Source: JAFGQU01 sp964483625 (GTDB lineage: Bacteria > Omnitrophota > Gorgyraeia > Duberdicusellales > 4484-171). From it: a stretch of DNA of 34,139 bases. Position 1 is the first letter of the stretch. Each line of letters begins with the position of its first letter. Positions 8,008 to 17,297 of this stretch are shown here, one piece after another. The translations under genes and the position numbers were made by a program. The notes under the pieces were generated by a model. The model searched no databases, had not been told where the DNA came from, and saw nothing but the letters and a program-made list of their open reading frames with translations. The stretch spans positions 1 through 34,139 of the forward strand of contig CAZABB010000018.1 in NCBI GenBank assembly GCA_964483625.1, written 5' to 3'.

Positions 8008-9380
8008 AAAAAGGAACCGTCTCATTGCGGAAATTCCCTTATCCTTACCGGGCAGCTTTGGCGGTCTGTAATGATATCGATTACATGAATGGTGAGAGAT
8101 TTATGGAGATTCACTCATTTCTCTCCTCGCACGACAAAGGGCTGGGGCTGGAAATTGGCGATTCATTCTGGATGTATGCTCCCGAAGATGATCTCACAGG
8201 GAGTTTTTCCTACTTCAGAGGAGTGAGTGATGAGCCATCTTATTTGTCAGGATTGATCGAAAAAATGATCGTCGCCGGGTATATCGATTGTCTGCATACC
8301 TACGGTAATTTTAGTCAGTATCCGGGTTTTAGCCGTCAGTTAGCGCAGAAAGCCGTCAATCTGATGAAAGAAAAACGCATGGGTATACGTGTGTGGACTA
8401 ATCACGGCAATATGCTTAATCTTCAGAATATCGGATTGGATAATGCCTGTGGTGATATCGCCTGCATCGTGGGTGCCGACGGCGACCAGCGCGATTGCTG
8501 GCAGTATGAGAAGAGTATATATCATACCGATATTACCGGTTCCGCCGGTATGCGTTATGTCTGGATAAACTCGTTGACCGAGATAGTCGGACAGGGGCGT
8601 CGGTGCGGCATCATGGAGGCGGTTTTCTCTTGCCTGGACGGATGTAAACCGGGAAAATCGTTTTTATTCCGCTGTATTCAGTTGATATTGACGGCGGGAT
8701 GTATCTTTCAAAAAAAGATAAAAATAAAAATCATCTCCGAATCGTTTCGGAAAAAGTTCTTCCGGCAGATGTATGACGGCAATAACGAACCAGTTAAAGT
8801 TGTTACCTTGCGCGATGGACAGAAAGTCTACTCGTTTACCCGTTACGGAAGGTTTGGAGTTGATGGGGCCGATGCGATGGAATGCCTTTTGTCTGAAAAG
8901 ACTCTCAAGAGGCTGAAGGCGAAACGCGGCTATATGATAATTTTTACTCATTTAGCAAAGCAAAACAACACGTATGAGACGCCGTTTTCTCCTTCGGTAT
9001 GTGAGGCATTCAGGCGGCTTTCGCAGGAAAACAGAGATGGCAATATCTATGTCACCACAACGAGTAAATTATTGCGATATTATACCGTCACGAAACACCT
9101 TGTATGGCAGGTTAAAAAGGAGCATGGTAGGACTATTATTCAAATTGATAACGTGAACGACCCTGTTTTTGGAGAATATGTGCCTAATGAAGGTGATCTT
9201 CAGGGGGTGACTTTTTATGTTCCCGATGCAGGGAAAACAGAAGTATGTATCGGATCCCGTCAGGTCGAGATCGACCGCAACCTCCCCGACAGTACGGGGT
9301 GGGGATCGGTTTCGTTCCCTCTTGTGAAAATGGTTCCTTTTGAGCAGGTTTGCCGGGATATTCAGGATGAAATAATATGA
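8004..9380 (+). CDS. Divergent polysaccharide-deacetylase-like protein
   Basis: A 458-aa cytoplasmic protein with no signal peptide that I recognise only loosely. The N-terminal part looks like a NodB-type barrel: ALAVCNDIDY could supply the metal aspartates, DCLHTYGNF a histidine, and VWTNHGNML a second one. Later it has MIIFTHLAKQNN, comparable with the closing strand of such barrels. The C-terminal 90 residues look like a small beta domain. If it is a deacetylase it would trim N- or O-acetyl groups on the repeat unit or a precursor. It overlaps both neighbours by four bases, so it is made with the polymerase and the GT2 enzyme. Fold level is tentative. Confidence 0.6.
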   Translation: MKKGTVSLRKFPYPYRAALAVCNDIDYMNGERFMEIHSFLSSHDKGLGLEIGDSFWMYAPEDDLTGSFSYFRGVSDEPSYLSGLIEKMIVAGYIDCLHTYGNFSQYPGFSRQLAQKAVNLMKEKRMGIRVWTNHGNMLNLQNIGLDNACGDIACIVGADGDQRDCWQYEKSIYHTDITGSAGMRYVWINSLTEIVGQGRRCGIMEAVFSCLDGCKPGKSFLFRCIQLILTAGCIFQKKIKIKIISESFRKKFFRQMYDGNNEPVKVVTLRDGQKVYSFTRYGRFGVDGADAMECLLSEKTLKRLKAKRGYMIIFTHLAKQNNTYETPFSPSVCEAFRRLSQENRDGNIYVTTTSKLLRYYTVTKHLVWQVKKEHGRTIIQIDNVNDPVFGEYVPNEGDLQGVTFYVPDAGKTEVCIGSRQVEIDRNLPDSTGWGSVSFPLVKMVPFEQVCRDIQDEII

Positions 9381-10522
9381 ACACTGTTGCTTTATTATTC
9401 TGGGTTTTGGTGGCGATGCTGGGGTATGCATATGTCGGCTATCCCGTCCTGCTATGTATTATAAAGACGCTTCGGAAGGTACGTGTCAAGCAGGGAGCAG
9501 TAACGCCTCAGGTAAGTCTTATTATTGCTGCGTATAATGAAGAGATCGTCATCAGAGAGAAAATAAAAAACACTCTCCTTCTCGATTATCCGAAAGAGCA
9601 TCTCGAAATTATCGTTGTTTCGGATTGCTCAACAGATAATACGGATGCGATCGTAAAAGAATACGAAAATCAAGGGGTAAAACTGTTGCGAATACCGGAG
9701 AGGGGTGGAAAAGTGGCCGGCCATAGAGAGGCAGTAAAGATTGCGGGAGGAGATATCTTGGTATTTTCCGACGCGACGGGAATGTATGAATCGGATGCTG
9801 TAAAGAAATTAGTTAGAAATTTTGCCGATGAGAAGGTGGGATGTGTGGGAGGGATGTTGAAGTATATAAATTCTGCTGATTCGACGTTGGGAAGCGGGGA
9901 AGGGTTATATTGGAGATATGAGGTTTTTTTGAGAAAGATGGAAAGTAATTTAGGGAGTCTGGCGGCGGTGTCCGGTTCGATATACGCGGTGAGGAAAGGA
10001 TTGTATTTTGATTTTCCCGAAAAACTTGCCGATGATCTTGTCATCCCGCTTTTTTCCCGGCAGAAAGGTTATTATGTCGTGTATGAGCCGGAGGCGGTAT
10101 GTGTTGAGGAGACGGTGACGGATAACGCTCAGGAACTGGCTAAACGCGCCCGTATCGCTAACCAGAATATCCGCGGTATACTGTACATGAAACATATGCT
10201 GAATTTTTTCCGGTATCCGGTGACCTCTCTGGTTCTTTTTTCCCATAAATTGCTACGGCAGTTGGTCCCTCTTATTCTCTTGATACTGCTTGGGGTAAAT
10301 GGTTTGTTAAGTGCCTTTCGTTATGAGTATATGTTTTTATTTCTTTGTCAGATCTGTTTTTATGCGGCGGCACTGGCTGGCTATCGTCTTGACCGCAAAA
10401 AACAGAAGAATAAGCTACTCTTTATACCGTATTATTTTTGCACAACGAATGTAGGCATTTTATTTGGCTTTTTAAAGCTTATGAGAGGAAGAGATGAACG
10501 TGTCTGGGAACCTGTACGTTAA
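9377..10522 (+). CDS. GT2 glycosyltransferase, membrane-anchored
   Basis: An inverting GT-A glycosyltransferase of 381 aa. One N-terminal helix (about 4-30) is followed by the catalytic domain: VSLIIAAYNEE, IVVSDCSTDNT, then the nucleotide-binding FSDATG, the acidic ADDLVIP and a KRARIANQNIRG segment equivalent to the (Q/R)xxRW region. Two to four hydrophobic helices close the protein (about 275-365). This arrangement is that of processive or lipid-acceptor GT2 enzymes such as the cellulose-synthase-like group. It is translationally coupled on both sides. It could be the initiating or main-chain transferase; no WbaP/WecA-type initiating enzyme is visible in the window. Confidence 0.9.
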   Translation: MNTVALLFWVLVAMLGYAYVGYPVLLCIIKTLRKVRVKQGAVTPQVSLIIAAYNEEIVIREKIKNTLLLDYPKEHLEIIVVSDCSTDNTDAIVKEYENQGVKLLRIPERGGKVAGHREAVKIAGGDILVFSDATGMYESDAVKKLVRNFADEKVGCVGGMLKYINSADSTLGSGEGLYWRYEVFLRKMESNLGSLAAVSGSIYAVRKGLYFDFPEKLADDLVIPLFSRQKGYYVVYEPEAVCVEETVTDNAQELAKRARIANQNIRGILYMKHMLNFFRYPVTSLVLFSHKLLRQLVPLILLILLGVNGLLSAFRYEYMFLFLCQICFYAAALAGYRLDRKKQKNKLLFIPYYFCTTNVGILFGFLKLMRGRDERVWEPVR

Positions 10523-12974
10523 ATTAAAAAAGGGAGTCGGACGGTTGAGGATGAAGAGAGCTATCGTTGTGTTTTGTATCTTTTTTATGGTCAACGTTTC
10601 CTGTTCTCAGCCGAAAGACAAACAAACGGAGACCCCTCCTCTGGACAGGTCTCAATACGCGCATATCCTTTCCGATCATCCTCGAATCTTCATCACCGCT
10701 GATAATAAAGAAGAATTACAGGAAAAAGTACGTTATTGGTTAGCCGACGGAATACGGCTTTTGACCAAACGAACGAATCATTCTCGCATTCCCGGCAGGT
10801 TGAAAAATATTAAAAATTATATATATAAGCATGCGTATCTTTATCAGATGACGCAGGAAGATAAATGGGCTGAATATGCCATTAAAGCGATGAAAAAAGT
10901 TCCGCAATGGCTTAAAGCGTACGGTGGCGGAAATACCGGATTCGGGTTTGCCCTGGAGGCGTTGTCTGTCGGCTATGACTGGTGCTATGACGCGCTTACT
11001 TTCGAAGAAAGAGAATATTTTATCGGCCTGATTAATAAATATTATCAGGGTAATATAAAAAATCTTCACAAATTGCCTGATTTCCATAATTACGCGGCGA
11101 TAGCCGAATTCGCTATAGTTGCGGCCGGGCTTGCTACCTACGGAGAAAATCCTCATGCGCCAGAATATCTCGATAAGGCCCGGCGTGTGATGGAAGAGGG
11201 AGAGGTTCGAAACGGTATTCGTTATTGTGTACTGGATGCGATTAAGGCGACCGACGGGGCCTGCAACTGGGAAGGTGCTAGTTATGCCCGGCATCAGATA
11301 TTTAATTGTCTTAAATATGTCGAAGCCTGGCGGACGGCAACCGGGGGTGAGGTGAACCTCTGGGAAGAGAAGTTTTCTATCTTAGAAAACGCGGGATATT
11401 ATATCATCTATAATATCCGTCCCGACGGTAAATACGAAAATATTTATGATATTTCTTATCCCAAAGTTTCTTATCACGATATAAATAACATGGCTATTCT
11501 TCATTCGGTGTTTAAGAATCCGTACTTTACGACATTTTTAAACAAGCATTATCGTTGGGTAAGCGGAAAATTGGAGACGAATATATGGTTGGGGACGGTC
11601 AGGGCTCCATTGATTTACTATCTCTTATGGTATGATCCGGAGCAGAAGGAGGGAGATCTGGACGATTTGCCCGCCGCGAAAAAATTCGGAGACGTATTTA
11701 TTATGAGAACCGGATTCGACGAGAACGATACGTTTGTTTCATTTAAAAGCGGTATTCATTGGGGGTATCATTCTCAATTAGATCACGGCTCGTTTACCGT
11801 GTATAAGTACGCACCATTAGTAATCGATTCCGGCTATTACGATTCCTGGCGCCGTGGACGTGAGCATGTCTGGGATTACTGGAAACGGTCTATTGCCCAC
11901 AATGTCCCGTTGATTTATGACGAAAGAGAGCCATGGCCCGAGCATCCCCGTGGAAACCCCAACCGTAACGATGGCGGACAGAGAATGGTATTCAGGTCGT
12001 TTTCGCCGCCGGCAAGAGGCAAGGGGGCTACACAGAATCCTCCCAGTTTAGCGTATATAGAAGAGAAATGGGATAGTTTCAGAATGGGGGAGATAAGGAT
12101 GCATGAATTCACGGAACATTATGATTATATAAAGACCGATATTACCAACGCCTATAATAACAAATTCGCCGGTCGGGGAAATAATCAGCCCCGTAAAGCT
12201 GATTTGATACAAAGAGAATTTATCTTTTTAAAACCCGACCTTATTATTGTGTTCGACCGGATTAACGCCAAAAGTCGCCATCTCAAAAAGAAATGGTTGC
12301 TTCACAGCGGTGATTATTATGATAAAAGTGGTAAGCCGCAATTAAATGGAAAGATAGAGTACGTGAAAGGAGATGCTGAGGCGGGCATCGTTGAGTCGAG
12401 AGATTCAGATATCTATACCGTGACCGAAGGAAGAGGGAAGCTCTTTGCGAAAACGCTCATTCCCACAGAGCGTGTTGCCCGGCGTATCGGAGGAGAAGGG
12501 TATGAATTCTGGGTTGAAGGAGAAAATGTAAAGCTAACCGGTATCGCTCGTGACCGTAAACCTGAGAACCCGGGAGCGTGGCGGATAGAAGTTGAGCCTC
12601 AAATAGAAGATGCGTATAACGAATTTCTTCACATTTTATATGTTGGCAACACAGAGATCTCACGTATGCCTCAAACTGAGTTGATTGCGCAGAATCGTCT
12701 TTTGAACGCGCTGTCTATCGAGCGTGATGCCGAAGTGTGGATTGTGGTATTGAATAAAGAAGAAGATGGTTCCGGGCCGATTGAATATACCTTTGACAAT
12801 CCCGGTGTCTGCCGCCAGGTTATATTTGGTCTTAAACCGGGAACATCATATCGTGTCCGAAAAATAGCCAAAGGGAGCAGGCAGGAATATATTATTAAAG
12901 AATCGCAGGAGGGCGAGTACCATTCTTCGGGATCAGGAGTGCTTACCTTCGATTGCGATCCAAAAAGAAAGTAG
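10494..12974 (+). CDS. Heparinase II/III-like exported protein
   Basis: Large protein (826 aa) resembling polysaccharide lyases of the heparinase II/III and alginate lyase group. An N-terminal alpha-helical toroid (HPRIFITADNKEEL, FHNYAAIAEFA) is followed by the beta domain with SGIHWGYHSQLDHGSFTVY and LVIDSGYYDSW, the region that carries catalytic residues in the family. It is exported: the segment starting MKRAIVVFCIFFMVNVSC is a signal peptide with a possible, non-canonical lipobox ending at Cys. Two starts are plausible. The ATG at 10494 has GAGGA five bases upstream but overlaps the GT2 gene by 29 bases. The ATG at 10551 gives the tidier signal peptide. The likely role is periplasmic trimming or release of the polymer. 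Confidence 0.82.
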   Translation: MNVSGNLYVKLKKGVGRLRMKRAIVVFCIFFMVNVSCSQPKDKQTETPPLDRSQYAHILSDHPRIFITADNKEELQEKVRYWLADGIRLLTKRTNHSRIPGRLKNIKNYIYKHAYLYQMTQEDKWAEYAIKAMKKVPQWLKAYGGGNTGFGFALEALSVGYDWCYDALTFEEREYFIGLINKYYQGNIKNLHKLPDFHNYAAIAEFAIVAAGLATYGENPHAPEYLDKARRVMEEGEVRNGIRYCVLDAIKATDGACNWEGASYARHQIFNCLKYVEAWRTATGGEVNLWEEKFSILENAGYYIIYNIRPDGKYENIYDISYPKVSYHDINNMAILHSVFKNPYFTTFLNKHYRWVSGKLETNIWLGTVRAPLIYYLLWYDPEQKEGDLDDLPAAKKFGDVFIMRTGFDENDTFVSFKSGIHWGYHSQLDHGSFTVYKYAPLVIDSGYYDSWRRGREHVWDYWKRSIAHNVPLIYDEREPWPEHPRGNPNRNDGGQRMVFRSFSPPARGKGATQNPPSLAYIEEKWDSFRMGEIRMHEFTEHYDYIKTDITNAYNNKFAGRGNNQPRKADLIQREFIFLKPDLIIVFDRINAKSRHLKKKWLLHSGDYYDKSGKPQLNGKIEYVKGDAEAGIVESRDSDIYTVTEGRGKLFAKTLIPTERVARRIGGEGYEFWVEGENVKLTGIARDRKPENPGAWRIEVEPQIEDAYNEFLHILYVGNTEISRMPQTELIAQNRLLNALSIERDAEVWIVVLNKEEDGSGPIEYTFDNPGVCRQVIFGLKPGTSYRVRKIAKGSRQEYIIKESQEGEYHSSGSGVLTFDCDPKRK

Positions 12975-12980
12975 CGATTG

Positions 12981-14174
12981 ATGAAAGCGATACGATTTGG
13001 CGAAGAAAAAAAGAGAGATGCCTCGCCGGGAATTCACATAGTAGTGACGGGAGATTTCTATCCCGATAGTGTTACAGAAGCATTGTGCCGCGATAACCGG
13101 ATGGATCAGATTTTTAACGATACGCTGGCTGTTTTACGGCAAAAAGACCTTTCGATAGTTAATCTCGAATGCCCTCTGGTTGAAAACAAAGCGCCTATTT
13201 CTAAAACAGGGCAGAATCTTGGTGCCGATCCGGTTTGTATCAGGGCGTTACAGTATGCCGGGTTTGACGTCGCCGCTTTGGCGAATAATCATATTCTTGA
13301 TCAGGGGGCCGCTGGTATCCATTCCACGCTCGATATATGCGCGCAATACGGTGTGCAAACAGTAGGCGTCGGAAGTAATATTACAGAAGCATTGCGTCCT
13401 TTGTATATTGAGAGAAAAGGGAAAAGGATTGCTATTATCAATGTGGCGGAACATGAATTCAGTATCGCTACAAAAAATAGAGCCGGAGCCGCTCCCCTTG
13501 ATGCGGTAAGTAATTACTATCAAATTATGGAGGCAAAGAGTAATTCGGATATCCAACTGGTTATCGTCCACGGTGGAGTGCAGCATTATCCTTTGCCTAC
13601 CCCGACGATGGTTAAGACGTATCGATTCTTTGCCGATTTAGGGGTGACTGCGGTTATCGGACATCACGCCCATTGTGCCAGCGGCTATGAGTGTTATCAT
13701 GGAGTGCCGATATTCTACAGCCTTGGCAATTTTCTCTTTAATCTCGGCAAACGGAAGTCTCCTTTGTGGTATGAAGGGTATTTTATAAAACTCATTATCG
13801 AGGATGACAAGGTGGTAGGTGCACAATTATATTCCTATTATCAGAGCAAGGGAGCCGAAGGGGTGCGTCTTATTCCGGCTGAAGAGGAAAGCGAGTATTG
13901 GAAAAAAATAAAGGGGTATTGTGATATTATCGCCCAGCCGGACCGTATAGAAGAAGAATGGACGAAATTGTGTAAAAGGTTTCGCCGGGGACAGCTGCTT
14001 GCGTTTATGCACGCGAATAAATTCTTAAGGAAATTGGCAAAAAGGAGGCTGTTGCCCGGGTGGTTCTTCAAAAAAAACAAGGACTTCTGGCTGATTGATT
14101 TGAATCGCCTGCGTTGCCCGGCTCATCGTGAGGTTGCGATTGAAATATTAAAACAGGAGACAGGAGTGCAATAG
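12981..14174 (+). CDS. CapA-family metallophosphatase-like protein
   Basis: A 397-aa protein of the CapA/PgsA family, with a calcineurin-like metal-binding fold often found in capsule and poly-gamma-glutamate loci. Seen are VVTGDFYPD, NLECPLVE, ALANNHILDQG, LVIVHGG, VIGHHAHC and the C-terminal IFYSLGNFLFN, which give the Asp/Asn/His metal ligands. No signal peptide or membrane segment is obvious, unlike classical CapA, so it may be cytoplasmic. The ATG at 12981 is preferred over the TTG three bases before it. Spacing to the preceding gene is six bases and the stop abuts the next ATG. Its reaction in this pathway is unknown. Confidence 0.85.
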   Translation: MKAIRFGEEKKRDASPGIHIVVTGDFYPDSVTEALCRDNRMDQIFNDTLAVLRQKDLSIVNLECPLVENKAPISKTGQNLGADPVCIRALQYAGFDVAALANNHILDQGAAGIHSTLDICAQYGVQTVGVGSNITEALRPLYIERKGKRIAIINVAEHEFSIATKNRAGAAPLDAVSNYYQIMEAKSNSDIQLVIVHGGVQHYPLPTPTMVKTYRFFADLGVTAVIGHHAHCASGYECYHGVPIFYSLGNFLFNLGKRKSPLWYEGYFIKLIIEDDKVVGAQLYSYYQSKGAEGVRLIPAEEESEYWKKIKGYCDIIAQPDRIEEEWTKLCKRFRRGQLLAFMHANKFLRKLAKRRLLPGWFFKKNKDFWLIDLNRLRCPAHREVAIEILKQETGVQ

Positions 14175-15143
14175 ATGACTATAGCAATAACGGGAATATC
14201 GGGCTTTATCGGAAGGTTCCTCACGCGGACTCTCATTTCAAAAGGGTACGTATTAAATGGAATAGACTGTGTCCCTTATCCGGAGGCAGGAGTAGGGCGG
14301 TTTATCCAGGGGGACTTTGTTGAAAAAGAAGCATCGAGAAAGCTCTTGCCCGGCTGTGAAGCCGTCATCCATCTTGCCGCGGCGCATCATGATTTCGGCG
14401 TAAGCCGCCAGGAGTTCTTTCGGGTTAACAGGGAGGGGACAAGGAATATCCTTGAATGCGCGAGCGAGACCGGGATCAAGAAATTCATTTTTTACAGTTC
14501 TGTGGCCGTATACGGAGACAGCAGTGAACCGACGACGGAGGATACAGTGCCGAATCCTTCAAATGATTACGGGGAGTCCAAACTTGCCGCGGAGCAGGAA
14601 GTGATTCAGTGGGCTGAAAGCGATCCGCGACGGGAAGTAGTGATCATCCGTCCCGGAGTGGTATTCGGACCTGAAAATTATGCCAATATGTATAACTTAA
14701 TCGATAAGATATACCGCCGGCAGTTTCTCTTTATCGGCAAAGGAGGAAATATCAAATCCGTCGCGTATGTGGAGAATCTGGTCGCGGCGACAGTATTCCT
14801 GATGAATAGGATGAAGCCGGGGGTAGAGATATATAATTACACCGATTATCCGCAGATGACGACGAAAGAGATCGTTGGTTTGATCCTTGGTCATTTGGGC
14901 CGAAAAGAACCTCGGGTAAAGTTGCCGCTTGGGCCGACGCTATTTTTCGCGAGCGTATTTGATATTTTAGCCAAAATAACCGGCTACAATTTTCCCATTA
15001 CGGCCAGACGGATTAAAAAATTTAATACGCCGACCCATCATCAGGCGGAAAAAATCCGCCGGGAAGGATTCAAAGCCCCGGTATCTCTAGATGAAGGGTT
15101 CCAGCGGATGATTCAATGGTATGTAAAAAAGGGAACAAGTTAG
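14175..15143 (+). CDS. NAD-dependent epimerase/dehydratase (extended SDR)
   Basis: Nucleotide-sugar-modifying enzyme of 322 aa. The Rossmann motif GISGFIG is at residues 7-13, GDFV and HLAAAHHD follow. The catalytic triad is present as YSSVAVYG (Ser) and YGESK (Tyr, Lys). RPGVVFGP marks the substrate-binding half. GGAG lies nine bases before the ATG, and the gene directly abuts the CapA-like gene. It probably makes or modifies a sugar nucleotide for the polymer, for example by 4-epimerisation or reduction. The exact reaction cannot be told. It is the last gene of the first block; a family B array follows. Confidence 0.9.
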   Translation: MTIAITGISGFIGRFLTRTLISKGYVLNGIDCVPYPEAGVGRFIQGDFVEKEASRKLLPGCEAVIHLAAAHHDFGVSRQEFFRVNREGTRNILECASETGIKKFIFYSSVAVYGDSSEPTTEDTVPNPSNDYGESKLAAEQEVIQWAESDPRREVVIIRPGVVFGPENYANMYNLIDKIYRRQFLFIGKGGNIKSVAYVENLVAATVFLMNRMKPGVEIYNYTDYPQMTTKEIVGLILGHLGRKEPRVKLPLGPTLFFASVFDILAKITGYNFPITARRIKKFNTPTHHQAEKIRREGFKAPVSLDEGFQRMIQWYVKKGTS

Positions 15144-15201
15144 CGCGTTCCCCCGCTAGGGAAAAAACGGGGTAACGGGTAAACGGGACAACGGGAATAA
15201 C
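15144..15201. repeat. Family B array between SDR and prsK
   Basis: Four ACGGG units (ACGGGGTA, ACGGGTAA, ACGGGACA, ACGGGAAT) with period 8 fill 15167-15200. A short inverted repeat (GGGAAC at 15131-15136, GTTCCC at 15147-15152) spans the SDR stop. No cassette gene is present here. Confidence 0.8.
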
Positions 15202-15215
15202 CAAATAAAGAAGAC

Positions 15216-17225
15216 ATGAGTCACACAACTTTAATATTAACGGTGACGATTATCAATATCGCCTTCTTTGCGGTGTCGGTATTGAATCTGCTTCGTCGCC
15301 GGCATATCGTGAACATCCTGGCGGTACTGGCGATGGTGAGCCTTCTTTTAATCGAGTTAGCTAAGTATTCGCTTTTGTTGGAAATGAATTTCGCCGGTAA
15401 ATTTTTAGCTTCAGGTGTGGCCCTTGTACCGCTTTTCTGGTTCATTTTCAGTATCGCGATCCTGCCGTCAAAATCATCTTCGGTGTTACGGATGGTCTTT
15501 TCTACCCTGTTAGGCTTTGCGGCATTCATCTTTCTCCTGGTCTGGTGGATAAAACCGTTTGTGTTTTTTGAAACAATTGATTCGGTAACGGTGCTTTCGA
15601 ACGCCGCCCAGTATTTCGGGATCATTTTTATTCTTAATTTAAGTTTTTCTCTGTCCCATATCGAGAGGGCCAGTACGGCGTTCCGTCGGCGGCAATTCCA
15701 GTATCTGTTCGTCAGCGGCCTTTTCTTTCTTGTGCCCTATATCGCGGTGGCGACCTACGCGGTATTGTTTAAGGTCATTAACGTAAAGATCCTTCTTTAT
15801 TCGTCGTTCGGGGTTTTAGTGGGAAATCTTCTCTTTTTAGCGAACTCCCGGCGGGGATTTGTTGCCGAATCACTGAAAGAGGATACCGCGGTCAATACAT
15901 CACTTACCCTGTTTCTGGTAGGGGGATACCTTTTCTTTATCGGCGCGTTTATCAAAATTTTCCAGGTGTTCGGCTGGAATCTGAACGTTCTTTTCTCGGT
16001 ACTTACCGGGATATTCCTGATAGTCGCTCTTTTTCTGCTTCTTTTCTCGTCGTCGGTCAAAGACCGGGTGCGGTATTTTCTCATGCGTAATCTCACCCGT
16101 CAGAAATACGACTGGCAAAGGATCTGGGAGGATTTTACCTACCAGATATCGTTGATCACCGAACTCGGGCAGATCGAAGAAAAGCTGGAGGAGTCGGTAA
16201 AAAAGATAACCGAAGCCAAAGAGGTGAAAGTTGTCATTTTCGGCGCCGAAATTCCGTTTGAGGCGGGGTTCTGCGACTGGATACTGCGTAAAGCCGAGCC
16301 GTTCCGGGTCGAGGACGTATTTTCAAACGGCCTCAGCGGTAAATATCCGGCGTCGTTACGGTATTTCGCCGAACGTGATATCGAGATCGTCGTGCCGTTA
16401 TTCGGCAATAAGCAGATCGTGGGGATTATCGGGTTGGAGCTTGAGAAGACAACGTTTTTTGACTCGGAGCTCCTGCGGGTCCTGTCGTTACAGGCGTCCA
16501 GTGTCATCGTCAACTGTCTTGCCTATCAGAAGATCAGGGAGGCCGAGAAAAAAGAGTCGTTATATAAACTTTCTTCATTTATCATCCATGACGTAAAAAA
16601 CTACATAAATAACCTTTCGATGGTCTCAGCCAATAAAGATAAATTCGACAATCCCGAATTCCAGAAAGACGCGTTGTTTACGCTCGAGCATACGATAGGA
16701 AAGATGAAGAAATTGATCGAAGAATTCCGCGCTTTGCGGGGTGACCTGCAGCTAAAAAAGCAGCCCTGTAAAATATCGGATCTTGTTGATGAGGCATTGA
16801 AAGAGCTGGGCGAAGCCCGGTTTAAAAATATTGAGGTTATCAAGGCCTGTGACGCAAATTGTGAGGCGAGTGTCGATCCCCACTACATTAATAAGGTATT
16901 GACCAACGTGATCTTAAACGCCGTCGAGGCGATGGGGGATAAGGGTAAGCTGACGATTTCAACTGATGAGTCGGAAAACTCTGTAGTTTTAAAAATCCAG
17001 GATACAGGGGCGGGGATGAGTAAGGAATTTATCGATACCCAGTTGTTCCAGCCGTTTCAGTCGACGAAAGAAAAGGGGTTGGGTATCGGCCTTTATCAAT
17101 GTAAAACGATTGTGGAGGCGTTAGGCGGGCGGATCAGAGCAGACAGCGTCTCGGGAGAAGGTACAACGTTTTATATACAGATGCCGGCAGCAAAGTCACA
17201 CGACACACGACACACGCCTACCTGA
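15216..17225 (+). CDS. prsK: PEP-CTERM system sensor histidine kinase PrsK
   Basis: Membrane histidine kinase of 669 aa that senses an unknown signal and phosphorylates PrsR. About eight hydrophobic helices occupy residues 5-280. A GAF-like domain follows (about 305-440). The DHp domain carries the phospho-acceptor in SSFIIHDVKN (H458). The ATPase domain has LNAVEAM (N box), DTGAGM and GLGIGL. This order is that of the exosortase-associated PrsK family. The ATG has only a weak AAGAAG site upstream. The final nine residues (SHDTRHTPT) and the stop are encoded by a family A array plus hairpin, so the C-terminus was altered by the repeat. It is followed by a small S23-type gene and then by prsR. 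Confidence 0.93.
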   Translation: MSHTTLILTVTIINIAFFAVSVLNLLRRRHIVNILAVLAMVSLLLIELAKYSLLLEMNFAGKFLASGVALVPLFWFIFSIAILPSKSSSVLRMVFSTLLGFAAFIFLLVWWIKPFVFFETIDSVTVLSNAAQYFGIIFILNLSFSLSHIERASTAFRRRQFQYLFVSGLFFLVPYIAVATYAVLFKVINVKILLYSSFGVLVGNLLFLANSRRGFVAESLKEDTAVNTSLTLFLVGGYLFFIGAFIKIFQVFGWNLNVLFSVLTGIFLIVALFLLLFSSSVKDRVRYFLMRNLTRQKYDWQRIWEDFTYQISLITELGQIEEKLEESVKKITEAKEVKVVIFGAEIPFEAGFCDWILRKAEPFRVEDVFSNGLSGKYPASLRYFAERDIEIVVPLFGNKQIVGIIGLELEKTTFFDSELLRVLSLQASSVIVNCLAYQKIREAEKKESLYKLSSFIIHDVKNYINNLSMVSANKDKFDNPEFQKDALFTLEHTIGKMKKLIEEFRALRGDLQLKKQPCKISDLVDEALKELGEARFKNIEVIKACDANCEASVDPHYINKVLTNVILNAVEAMGDKGKLTISTDESENSVVLKIQDTGAGMSKEFIDTQLFQPFQSTKEKGLGIGLYQCKTIVEALGGRIRADSVSGEGTTFYIQMPAAKSHDTRHTPT

Positions 17226-17242
17226 TGGCAGGCTGGTCACAT
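17194..17242. repeat. Family A array at the prsK 3' end, left arm of cassette
   Basis: GTCACAC, GACACAC, GACACAC units with period 7, then an imperfect hairpin (GCCTACC, TGAT loop, GGCAGGC; 17216-17233) whose loop holds the prsK stop, then GGTCACATG. Orientation is GTCAC, opposite to the array after the S23-type gene. Confidence 0.85.
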
Positions 17243-17297
17243 GCAGAGATGAGATGTATTAATAGAATATCGCCCAGGAAAAAGGAAGGAGAGGGCG

